A program made the position numbers and the translations under genes. DNA of 7,292 bases, taken from contig JAKQSG010000057.1 of assembly GCA_029563245.1 (NCBI GenBank), positions 1 to 7,292 on the forward strand, given 5' to 3'. The stretch's first letter is position 1; each line of letters begins with the position of its first letter. The stretch is from Candidatus Omnitrophota bacterium (GTDB taxonomy: Bacteria; Omnitrophota; Gorgyraeia; Gygaellales; Profunditerraquicolaceae). The notes under the pieces are model-generated. The model searched no databases and had not been told where the DNA came from. It saw only the letters and a list, made by a program, of their open reading frames with translations. This document shows positions 1 to 6,660 of the stretch, in pieces.

Positions 1-236
1 TGTTGGTTCTCGATAAAATAAACCTTCAGGCTTCCTGCGATTGTACAATATGAAATATCAGGGCTTAGCTTATGAATATTAAACTTCTTTCTGTCAATAT
101 CCTTATAAAAAGGCATTACAACGACAATCTCCTGTCCCGCCTTCGATAAAGCCAAAGATAATGCCCCCGAGACATCCGCCAACCCTCCGGTCTTGGCAAA
201 GGGGACTACCTCGGAAGCGCATATTGCTATTTTCAT
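1..236 (-). CDS. glgA: Glycogen synthase, N-terminal fragment (runs off the left edge)
   Basis: Only the first 78 codons are in the window; the family is usually about 480 aa. Reading back from the ATG at 236, the protein begins MKIAICASEVVPFAKTGGL and continues ADVSGAL. This is the N-terminal signature of bacterial GT5 glycogen/starch synthases. Lys15 of the KTGGL motif falls at the same residue number as the ADP-glucose-contacting lysine of E. coli GlgA. A hydrophobic strand ending VVVMPFYKDI follows, as expected for the first Rossmann-like (GT-B) domain. Known role: transfer of glucose from ADP-glucose (or UDP-glucose) to the non-reducing end of alpha-1,4-glucan in the cytoplasm. The start codon overlaps the polA stop in an ATGA, and a strong Shine-Dalgarno lies inside the polA 3' end, so it is probably translated with polA. 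The nucleotide-sugar preference cannot be told from this fragment. Confidence 0.93.
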   Translation of the reverse strand, partial: MKIAICASEVVPFAKTGGLADVSGALSLALSKAGQEIVVVMPFYKDIDRKKFNIHKLSPDISYCTIAGSLKVYFIENQ

Positions 237-2791
237 GACTCCTTACCTCCAAGTGAATATGCAGACATCTCCAGCCAGTTATGCCCCTTTTTTATATCAA
301 CTATCACCGGTACTTCAAGCTTTAAAACCTTTTCCATTTTATCCTTTACCAATACGGCTAAAGAAGGAAGCTCTCCCAAGGGCAGATCAAATAATAACTC
401 ATCATGAATCTGCAAAACCATCTTTGCGCTCAAAGACATTTTCTTTATCTCCTTCTGCACGTTAATCATCGCTAATTTGATAAGATCCGAGGCAGAACCC
501 TGTATAGGAGTATTGACCGCTTGGCGCTGAGCAAATTGGCGTACGGCCATATTCTTACTGTTAATTTCCGGTATATACCTTTTTCTGCCTAATATCGTAG
601 AAACAAACCCTTTCTCCTGAGCTTCCTTTATTGTTTCTTCGATATATTCCTTAACCATGGGGTAACGCAAGAAATAAGCATCGATAAAAGCCTGTGCCTC
701 ATCAAAAGAAATATTTAAATCGCGGCTTAGCCCGAAAGAAGTAAGGCCATAAAGAATACCGAAATTAACCCGCTTGGCGTTATCTCGCATCTCCTCGGTA
801 ACATCTTTTTCTTCTACGCCATAAATAAGCCCGGCGGTAGCCTTATGTATATCCCTATGAGATTTAAAGGCCGCAATAAGATTCTCATCCTTAGAGAGAT
901 GCGCTAGCACCCTAAGCTCTATCTGCGAATAATCACAAGACATAAGCAAATTCTTCCTGCTTGAAGCAATTATGCCTTTTCTGATCTTGCTGCCGATTTC
1001 AGTCCTAATGGGGATATTCTGCAAATTAGGATTGCTGGAACTAAGCCTCCCCGTTTCAGTAGCACATTGGTTGAAAGAAGTATGCAGCCTCTCTGTCTTG
1101 CTATCAACTAAAGAAGGCAGGGCGTCAATATATGTTGTTTTTAATTTGGTCAACTGCCGGTATTCCAACAAGAGCCCGGGAAGTTCATGCTTCTGCGCCA
1201 ATTTATGCAGGACCTCCTCATCGGTAGATGGCCCGGTCTTAGTCTTTTTAATAACGGGAAGCTTAAGGACATCAAAAAGCACCACCCTCAATTGCTTAGG
1301 GGAATTAATATTAAATTCTGAACCGCTCAGTTTGTAAATATTACGGTTTAATTCTTTGAGCCTACTCCCTAAATCTTTGGAAAGAGAGGCTAATAGCCTT
1401 AGGTCCAGCTTGACCCCATAAAGCTCCATCTCTGCTAAAACATTAGCCAGGGGCATCTCGATATCATTAAACAATTTAAGAAGCCCTTTATCTAAAAGTT
1501 CTTTCTCCAGTAAGGGCTTAAGTCTTTCCACCAAATCAAATATATCCGCTGCGCAAAGGTCTTTAACTAAAGAAACACCCTCTAGATACTCCGAAGCAAT
1601 ATCTGATAGGCCATAGCTTGAGCGGGAAGGGTTTAATAAATAAGCGGCAATCATGGTATCAAAATTTAACCCTTCTAAAGAAATTCCTCTTCTTCCCAGG
1701 GCCACTTTGGCCTTCTTTAAATCATGCCCGATCTTTATGACTCTGGCATCAGATAGAACTTTCCTGGCATTATCTTTGATCTCGCTAATATGCACAGCCT
1801 CTCCCTTAAGATAGAAAAATACCTTGCCGTAATCATCAACTGATACTAATAACTTGTCTACCCCTCTAAAATCCTTAGCCAAATCACTATCGTGGCAGTC
1901 TCTTATTTTAACGGGATTAGAGGCTTCTTGCTTATAATCCAATCCTGTCAGCAACCTCTTAAATTCAAGCCGTTTAAAGATCCTTGCCAAAACGTTTAAA
2001 TCGGGGACTCCTACCCTCAATTCTTCCAAATTAAATTCTATTTCAGGCTGGCTGGATAAAACCACCAGCTCCTTATTCAACTTAGCCCTCTCCTTATTAG
2101 CCTCAACTGCATCCCTTATCCCCTGGCTGCTTATTTTATCTATATTACCTAGCAAGCCCTCCAAGGATTTAAATTCCTTTATCAATTTTAGCGCTGTCTT
2201 CTCTCCAATTCCGGGTATGCCGGGGATATTATCAGCGCTATCTCCGGTAAGGCTTAAAATGTCTACAATTTGATTGGGCTTAACGCCGAATCTCTCTTCA
2301 ACCACGCTCTCATCAAAAACTAGCCCATCATCCTTATAGGGATTAAAGACTTCGATATCCTTGCCTACCAGCTGCAGCATATCTTTATCTGAACTTACTA
2401 TGGTCACAGGAATTCCTAAGGATGCGGATTTATTGGCAAAGGTTGCAATAATATCATCCGCCTCATAACCTTTCTTTTCCACAACCTTAAGCCCATAACC
2501 AGACAATATCTCTTTGATCAAGGGAATCTGGGTAGAGAGTTCATCTGGCATGGGTGGCCGTTGTATTTTATATTCAGAAAATTTACGCGATCTAAAGGTA
2601 TCCCTCGAGACATCAAAACAGGCCGCAAGATAAGCAGGATTGCCTTCCTTAAGAACCCTCTTTAGAATATTTACAAAACCATAGACGGCCCCGGTAGGTT
2701 GTCCAAAAGAAGTAGTGAGGCCCCTGACTGCATAAAATGCCCTATAGCAAAAGGCCATAGCATCTAAAAGATATATTTTTTTACCGCTCAT
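233..2791 (-). CDS. polA: DNA polymerase I, with a degenerate 3'-5' exonuclease domain
   Basis: Full-length family A polymerase of 852 aa for Okazaki fragment maturation and repair synthesis. The N-terminal 5'-3' (FEN-like) nuclease spans about 1-290, with D10, YRAFY (16-20), GYEADD (108-113), SSDKDMLQL (133-141), LTGDSADNIPG (181-191) and a helix-hairpin-helix at 191-200. The polymerase domain (about 440-852) has TETGRLSSSNPNLQNIPIR (578-596), motif A DYSQIELR (D620), motif B R669-K673-F677-Y681 and motif C HDE (D797, E798), so both metal-binding aspartates are present. The middle domain (about 300-425) keeps the proofreading fold but not its catalytic residues: there is no DxE motif near 316-320, the NLKYD-like motif is DLKKAK (Asp to Ala361), and the YxxxD-type motif is CAADI. 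It should polymerise and cleave flaps but not proofread, as in Taq and Bst polymerases. There is no clear Shine-Dalgarno before the ATG; the start is supported by the conserved N-terminus. The gene lies 52 bp after the TPR gene and its stop overlaps glgA. Confidence 0.98.
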   Translation of the reverse strand: MSGKKIYLLDAMAFCYRAFYAVRGLTTSFGQPTGAVYGFVNILKRVLKEGNPAYLAACFDVSRDTFRSRKFSEYKIQRPPMPDELSTQIPLIKEILSGYGLKVVEKKGYEADDIIATFANKSASLGIPVTIVSSDKDMLQLVGKDIEVFNPYKDDGLVFDESVVEERFGVKPNQIVDILSLTGDSADNIPGIPGIGEKTALKLIKEFKSLEGLLGNIDKISSQGIRDAVEANKERAKLNKELVVLSSQPEIEFNLEELRVGVPDLNVLARIFKRLEFKRLLTGLDYKQEASNPVKIRDCHDSDLAKDFRGVDKLLVSVDDYGKVFFYLKGEAVHISEIKDNARKVLSDARVIKIGHDLKKAKVALGRRGISLEGLNFDTMIAAYLLNPSRSSYGLSDIASEYLEGVSLVKDLCAADIFDLVERLKPLLEKELLDKGLLKLFNDIEMPLANVLAEMELYGVKLDLRLLASLSKDLGSRLKELNRNIYKLSGSEFNINSPKQLRVVLFDVLKLPVIKKTKTGPSTDEEVLHKLAQKHELPGLLLEYRQLTKLKTTYIDALPSLVDSKTERLHTSFNQCATETGRLSSSNPNLQNIPIRTEIGSKIRKGIIASSRKNLLMSCDYSQIELRVLAHLSKDENLIAAFKSHRDIHKATAGLIYGVEEKDVTEEMRDNAKRVNFGILYGLTSFGLSRDLNISFDEAQAFIDAYFLRYPMVKEYIEETIKEAQEKGFVSTILGRKRYIPEINSKNMAVRQFAQRQAVNTPIQGSASDLIKLAMINVQKEIKKMSLSAKMVLQIHDELLFDLPLGELPSLAVLVKDKMEKVLKLEVPVIVDIKKGHNWLEMSAYSLGGKES
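237..250 (-). promoter_or_regulatory. Strong ribosome binding site for glgA, inside polA
   Basis: On the minus strand the bases before the glgA ATG read GGAGGTAAGGAGTC. GGAGGT (245-250) is 8 nt from the start codon, and a second purine run, AAGGAG (239-244), is 2 nt from it. The site lies within the last polA codons (Leu-Gly-Gly-Lys-Glu-Ser). It fixes the glgA start and suggests that glgA is translated by coupling or re-initiation after polA. It is the clearest Shine-Dalgarno sequence in the window; the TPR gene and polA have none. Confidence 0.85.
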
Positions 2792-2843
2792 TAATATAAG
2801 ATTTGAAAATCAATTTTGGTAGGCAAGCTTCTTTAAGTGGCTT

Positions 2844-3605
2844 CTATCGCGTAAGCGCCCTATGCTGAGTCCTCTCGATAAATTCCTTTATATCCTTATT
2901 TTCAGGGTCTAAATGATAGGCATCTAATGCCTGTTTTACGGCAGTAGCATAATCATCCTTGGCATAGCTATCTTTAGCTTTATCAAAATGCTTGCGCGCG
3001 AGCATTTTGTCATCATGCCTCATAATATACTTTTCGTTAGCGATATCCTTCATCATCTTTATTACATCCTGCTCTCTTGAATCCTGCACAGGGCGCGGAG
3101 AGAGGCTCAAGCGGATATCTGAGAAACGCTGCCTTGCTTTTTGAGTCCATGGGTCCTGGAGATCTCCCAATTCCGCCCTTTTCTTCCAGCAATAGGCCGC
3201 TTTATTTAACTCCCTCTTTTCTTCATAGAGAAGGGCGAGGTTAGTATAGGTACTTAAATAATACGGGTCGGTTTTAATAGCTTTTAGATAGCTCTCTTCC
3301 GCCCTATCGATCATGCCCTTAGCCTCATAAATAACACCCAAATCATTATATGCCACAGCATAAGAAGGATCTAGTTCTATCGCCTTTTGATAAAGTTTCA
3401 TCGCAGAATCCAGGTCGCCCAAATCCTGGGCCCTAATCCCATCCTGGCGGTATGTCCGCGCTTGCGATTCTAAAACATTAAGTTCTTCCTGTTTATTAAA
3501 AGAGGCTGAATCCTGCGCAAAAACAGGAGTGGCCACAAGGATAAAAAAGAGAAGTAATTTTAAGGTTATTTTTTTCAAGCGTCTCTTGAAGATTACGGTT
3601 GGCAT
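2844..3605 (-). CDS. Exported TPR-repeat protein of unknown function
   Basis: A 253-aa protein with a clear Sec signal peptide: a basic n-region (KRRLKK, 7-12), a hydrophobic core (about 13-25) and a likely cleavage site after PVFA (A30). There is no lipobox cysteine, so the product is probably periplasmic. Three tandem tetratricopeptide repeats follow at about 50-82, 83-116 and 117-150, with the usual G-x-x-D-x-A and A-x-x-x-x-P spacing (for example YQKAIELDPSY). A linker rich in charged residues leads to a fourth, more diverged repeat at about 206-236 (ending AYHLDPENK). TPRs are protein-interaction scaffolds; no catalytic domain is seen, so no specific job is assigned. The ATG lies only about 15 nt after a good -10 box and has no Shine-Dalgarno; TTG codon 10 (3576-3578) is a possible alternative start that still leaves a usable signal peptide. 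The gene heads the probable TPR-polA-glgA transcript. Confidence 0.88.
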   Translation of the reverse strand: MPTVIFKRRLKKITLKLLLFFILVATPVFAQDSASFNKQEELNVLESQARTYRQDGIRAQDLGDLDSAMKLYQKAIELDPSYAVAYNDLGVIYEAKGMIDRAEESYLKAIKTDPYYLSTYTNLALLYEEKRELNKAAYCWKKRAELGDLQDPWTQKARQRFSDIRLSLSPRPVQDSREQDVIKMMKDIANEKYIMRHDDKMLARKHFDKAKDSYAKDDYATAVKQALDAYHLDPENKDIKEFIERTQHRALTR

Positions 3606-3620
3606 TTATTATTGTTTATT

Positions 3621-3648
3621 ATTATATAGCATAAACGTTGGACGTCAA
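3621..3648 (-). promoter_or_regulatory. Sigma-70-type promoter for the TPR-polA-glgA unit
   Basis: On the minus strand, TTGACG (3643-3648) and TATAAT (3621-3626) are separated by 16 bp. The -10 is a perfect match and the -35 matches at five of six bases. It lies in the 51-bp gap between the ACS-like gene and the TPR gene, with the -35 nine bases after the ACS stop codon. The predicted transcript start, about 7 nt past the -10 (near 3614), leaves a leader of only about 9 nt before the TPR ATG. No terminator hairpin precedes it, so read-through from the Wood-Ljungdahl block is also possible. Confidence 0.72.
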
Positions 3649-3656
3649 GAGAAAAA

Positions 3657-5804
3657 TTAGATTAATGGCGTCATGGAAAGCGATGGATGGCGAACCTTTA
3701 AAAGATAGCTCTCAAGCTCCTTTAGGCTTATAGCATCTTCCTCATCGGCAATCTTTTCAAGCAGGCCGGGTGCTCCTATACTAAGGGCTTCCTGCTTAAT
3801 TCCTTCGCCTAAAAGATTTTTTAACTTCCTTGGCATCCAAACCAGTCGCCTAAGTCCGCCTTCCGCTGAAATAAACTTCCTGCTTAGGATATAAAGCTTA
3901 CTGATGCCTAAGAATCCCGGGACCTGAGCCCCTCTCTTCAACAAGAGAGATAATTCAGAGAAATTCATACCGCAAGGAGTCAAACCAGGATAATCGCGGT
4001 TAACTACCATTACCCCTTTTACCTCGGGCACCACAACAAGAATGCATTCAAAATACCCGCTGGAGGTCTGCGGAGAATCCACAATTGAATAAATACTTAC
4101 ACTCTCTACTGCTTGATTAGACTTCTCCCTTACAAACTTATTGATATTCTCCCACTGCCCTAACCTTAAATCTAACGGCTCACCCTTGAATATAGGCTGA
4201 TTAGCCCCTGTAGGCACAATCTCAGAAGAAGCCTTAGCATCCAGCCAAGAATAGGCCCCGCATAAGCCCGGCCTCTGAGGAGTAAGGATACAAACATGAT
4301 TGGGGGTAATTGACTGGCAGAGCAGGCAAGAATAATAGGTATCCACGCCCTCATCGGTTAGCCCTAACATTAACTTATCGCGTAGAGAGAAAATATCCTT
4401 TGCATGCCTTAACAATCTCTCAACATTACCCTTATCAGTATACAACCTGACCTCTACCTTATCGATGATTGCGCCATACTCACGATGAAACATAGTATAC
4501 AATATGGTACCCAGATCCTTAAGCTTAAAGCCTTTTGAGAATGCATCACGGCTTACCCTAATTAAACTAGCATCCCTTTGCCCCTCATGCATTATACCGC
4601 AAGCATAATTGATAAAACGATCAATCTGGCGTTCAAGCATCGATTCAAAATCTTTTTGCATCTTACGACCGTAAACATTTACCACTATTGCTAAAGGCAA
4701 AAACCTTACATCCTTTTCAAGAATATCCAAATCCGGACCAAAAACCTCTACCTTGCCGTCTTCCACATTTGCCTCTTCTTGTGAAACCAAGAGCTCAAAA
4801 GACAAATTTTCCTTACCCCCGAATTCAACCTGCAAATCATCCTGCCTTACTTTTTCTCCCTCAAAGTTCGTACCGTAGGATAAGGGTATCTCCATATTTA
4901 TAATCTTAGCCTTAATGCCGCGAGCAAGTAGGCACCGAGAAGGAATCTTTTTATAATCACTTTCTATTGTCAAGGCCTCAAACAAAGTAGTATCTATTTT
5001 CCCCAATCGAGGCAAGTTTAGATCAGTTATAAGAGGTATACCCAAGGCCATTGCACCCAAGCCACAAGCTATACCCACCTCATCAGCCTTCCCCAACAAG
5101 AGAGAGAAGGCTAAAATACGCTTACGGATATAATCTATTATCTGCTGGCGCTGTCCAAGACAATAACCACCATAAATTAAGGGAAGACGGACTATAAAAT
5201 TGATAGCATAAATGGCAGATAGATAATCGCTTCCCAGCGCAATAATGCTATCATCTAATCCTAATTGGATGCTCTTAAGTTGGCCTTCCATAGTAATACC
5301 GTTAATATTACCGGCGAGTAAACTAACAATCCCTCTGGATTTAAATTCTCTAATAAGACCATGGGCAGAATCAGTATCTTTGGCCGGACCCAAAATTACT
5401 GCTAGCGCTGATACCCGCCCGTCAATAAGCCTCAGGCCCAAAGAGCGCAACATACTATCAGGCATGAAGCCGTTACCTTGCAAAGGATGCGCCTTATTGA
5501 ATACTGCCAAGGCAGCCAATGCCTCCTTGCAGGCTAAAACAGATAAACCCTTATTCAATATTCCTTCCGAAGGAAACAAGGAACCTTCTTCCTCGGATTT
5601 ATCTAAAGCAAAGGATAAATCTGCCAAAGTATTTACTTTTACATTTAAAAGGATATTAATCAGGGGGAGGTGATAATTTGTTCCGGGAAAAGAAACCTCA
5701 GCCTCTTTTCCGTAAAAAGAAATTGCCTTATTTAAAGCTTGGCGGGCCAAATTTGATAATGCGGCTCTTCCCTTTTCACTTAACTGCGCTAATGTTTCCG
5801 GCAT
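3657..5804 (-). CDS. acsB: Acetyl-CoA synthase (CODH/ACS) homologue with altered A-cluster nickel ligands
   Basis: A 715-aa protein, close to the 729 aa of Moorella ACS and similar along its length by recalled alignment. It has the CODH-docking N-terminal domain (about 1-295; LPLITD-type core near 257-261), a middle domain (about 296-465; VYGRKMQKDFESMLERQID, 377-395) and the A-cluster domain (about 466-715). In classical ACS, CO from CODH, a methyl group from the corrinoid iron-sulfur protein and CoA are joined on a Ni-Ni-[4Fe-4S] centre. The [4Fe-4S] ligands are present as C-x2-C-x8-C-x9-C (C493, C496, C505, C515, in YSCLLCQSITPNHVC). The nickel-binding CGC motif is instead S582-G583-Y584, followed by FEC (C587). 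Conserved ends such as ISAEGG and VWMPRK remain. The start overlaps the upstream oxidoreductase by 29 nt, with AAGAGG directly against the ATG. Family assignment is sure; catalytic competence is doubtful. The CODH, corrinoid protein and methyltransferase genes are not in the window. Confidence 0.93.
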   Translation of the reverse strand: MPETLAQLSEKGRAALSNLARQALNKAISFYGKEAEVSFPGTNYHLPLINILLNVKVNTLADLSFALDKSEEEGSLFPSEGILNKGLSVLACKEALAALAVFNKAHPLQGNGFMPDSMLRSLGLRLIDGRVSALAVILGPAKDTDSAHGLIREFKSRGIVSLLAGNINGITMEGQLKSIQLGLDDSIIALGSDYLSAIYAINFIVRLPLIYGGYCLGQRQQIIDYIRKRILAFSLLLGKADEVGIACGLGAMALGIPLITDLNLPRLGKIDTTLFEALTIESDYKKIPSRCLLARGIKAKIINMEIPLSYGTNFEGEKVRQDDLQVEFGGKENLSFELLVSQEEANVEDGKVEVFGPDLDILEKDVRFLPLAIVVNVYGRKMQKDFESMLERQIDRFINYACGIMHEGQRDASLIRVSRDAFSKGFKLKDLGTILYTMFHREYGAIIDKVEVRLYTDKGNVERLLRHAKDIFSLRDKLMLGLTDEGVDTYYSCLLCQSITPNHVCILTPQRPGLCGAYSWLDAKASSEIVPTGANQPIFKGEPLDLRLGQWENINKFVREKSNQAVESVSIYSIVDSPQTSSGYFECILVVVPEVKGVMVVNRDYPGLTPCGMNFSELSLLLKRGAQVPGFLGISKLYILSRKFISAEGGLRRLVWMPRKLKNLLGEGIKQEALSIGAPGLLEKIADEEDAISLKELESYLLKVRHPSLSMTPLI
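4053..4061 (-). other. ACS A-cluster nickel site: Cys-Gly-Cys replaced by Ser-Gly-Tyr
   Basis: Codons 582-584 of the ACS homologue read AGC GGG TAT. In characterised ACS this position is Cys-Gly-Cys (C595-G596-C597 in Moorella); the two thiolates and the backbone amides hold the distal nickel and the thiolates bridge to the proximal nickel. Ser (AGC) and Tyr (TAT) are each one base away from a cysteine codon. The flanks (PQTS before, FECI after) align without gaps, so this is a substitution rather than a misalignment. Confidence 0.88.
4260..4328 (-). other. ACS A-cluster [4Fe-4S] cysteine motif, intact
   Basis: Codons 493-515 of the ACS homologue contain C-x2-C-x8-C-x9-C (C493, C496, C505, C515), matching C506, C509, C518 and C528 of Moorella ACS. 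C496 is the equivalent of the cysteine that bridges the cubane to the proximal nickel. The surrounding residues (NHVC, GLCGA, SWLDAKAS) are strongly conserved, which implies that a cubane is still selected for. Confidence 0.88.
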
Positions 5805-6660
5805 CCTCTTGGCCTAATCTATTAGTTATATTATCCGCCAGCATTAGGCTTACCGCTAAACTATCCCTGCCGATGATACTACCGCAGGCAAAAATATTAT
5901 CGTAATTAGTAGCCATAAGCCCATTAACCGCGATATAATCCTCATTTATTTGTATATCCGTATTTTTCAGGAAATCAATATTGGCCTTATAATTATCCAT
6001 AAATAAAACCGCAGATACCCCTAATACCTTGCCGCTTTTAAGTTTAACCGCCTGGACTTCCCCCTCACCGATAACCTCAATCAGGGAATCGTTAATAACC
6101 TCTGACCTTGACGGTAAGTCCGCAGGATTAAAAGAAGAAGAACTTAATATCTTTGTTTCAACCCCGTATTTCTCCGAAACCGCCTCTGCTATCTTTAGGG
6201 CAAAACTACTGCTTCCTACTATACAAACCGGAGAGGATATATAACGCTTAAGAAATTCTTTAGCATCATCCAGACTATATAGGCGATAGGCCCCTTCTTT
6301 TCTGGCACCGGGTATATCCAAAATAGTCGGGCTCCTGCCGGAGGCGATTATTAAGATATCATAATTGATGTTCCCCTTATCCTTAAAATAGAGCAGACCT
6401 TTCTGTATGTTAATACCTGAAACTTTCTTATTCTTAAGGAAATCTATGCGCTGCCGCGCATAATCATTTTCATTGCATAAAAATATATCCTTCTCGCTTA
6501 TTATCCCGCTAATAAAATCAGCTAGCCTTAGGTGATCATAAGCTAAATAACCTTCTTCGCTGATCAAGGTTATTTTACAGGCTTTATTTTTCTCTCTTAT
6601 CTTGAAGGCAACATTATGACCGGAGGCTGAAGCCCCTATAATAACAATATGTTTCATCAT
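5776..6660 (-). CDS. Short FAD/NAD(P)-binding oxidoreductase (nitrite/rubredoxin reductase-like), degenerate
   Basis: A 294-aa pyridine-nucleotide-disulfide-fold protein related to the FAD/NAD modules of NirB-like and rubredoxin reductase-like enzymes. The N-terminal FAD-binding motif is GASASG (9-14) after HIVII, and YDHLRLADFISG (41-52) fits the YxRxxLS/P region of that family. IIASG (104-108) is the usual ATG-like motif, and VCIVGSSSFALKIAEA (145-160) is a second, NAD(P)-type nucleotide motif. The late FAD motif reads IFACGS (256-261) where the family has FAxGD, so the flavin-contacting Asp is Ser. The second nucleotide domain looks shortened and the C-terminal dimerisation domain is missing; there is no CxxC pair. 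The family moves electrons from NAD(P)H through FAD to a partner. By position it could serve the neighbouring MetF or ACS homologue, but this is inference. The start overlaps the metF stop (ATGATGA); the second ATG (6655-6657) is better spaced from an AGGG. The 3' end overlaps acsB by 29 nt. Confidence 0.82.
   Translation of the reverse strand: MMKHIVIIGASASGHNVAFKIREKNKACKITLISEEGYLAYDHLRLADFISGIISEKDIFLCNENDYARQRIDFLKNKKVSGINIQKGLLYFKDKGNINYDILIIASGRSPTILDIPGARKEGAYRLYSLDDAKEFLKRYISSPVCIVGSSSFALKIAEAVSEKYGVETKILSSSSFNPADLPSRSEVINDSLIEVIGEGEVQAVKLKSGKVLGVSAVLFMDNYKANIDFLKNTDIQINEDYIAVNGLMATNYDNIFACGSIIGRDSLAVSLMLADNITNRLGQEDAGNISAVK

Noticed and set aside
972..1337. Plus-strand open frame of about 120 codons opposite polA
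   Set aside because: It lies fully antisense to strongly conserved polymerase codons, has no recognisable domain, and is explained as a shadow frame. The other plus-strand frames (193-465, 4688-4903, 5245-5673, 5678-5905, 6029-6244, 6849-7034) were rejected for the same reason.
2792..2843. Separate promoter or hairpin for polA
   Set aside because: There is no -10/-35 pair with workable spacing; the TATATT next to the ATG would place the transcript start inside the gene. The inverted repeat GATTT-AAATC (2800-2811) has only a 5-bp stem and no U-tract.
3634..3646. Paired palindromes AACGTT and GACGTC as an operator at the promoter
   Set aside because: Each is only a six-base palindrome that does not extend outward, so chance is an adequate explanation.
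3606..3656. Rho-independent terminator after the ACS homologue
   Set aside because: No GC-rich stem followed by a T-run is present on the minus strand; the gap is mostly taken up by the promoter.
4053..4328. The ACS gene as a pseudogene
   Set aside because: The frame is open over 715 codons, nearly the family length, and structural and cubane-binding motifs are kept; only selected functional positions differ.
4172..4354. Minus-strand 60-codon frame inside the ACS homologue
   Set aside because: It sits in another frame over the conserved [4Fe-4S] cysteine region, which is clearly coded by the ACS frame.
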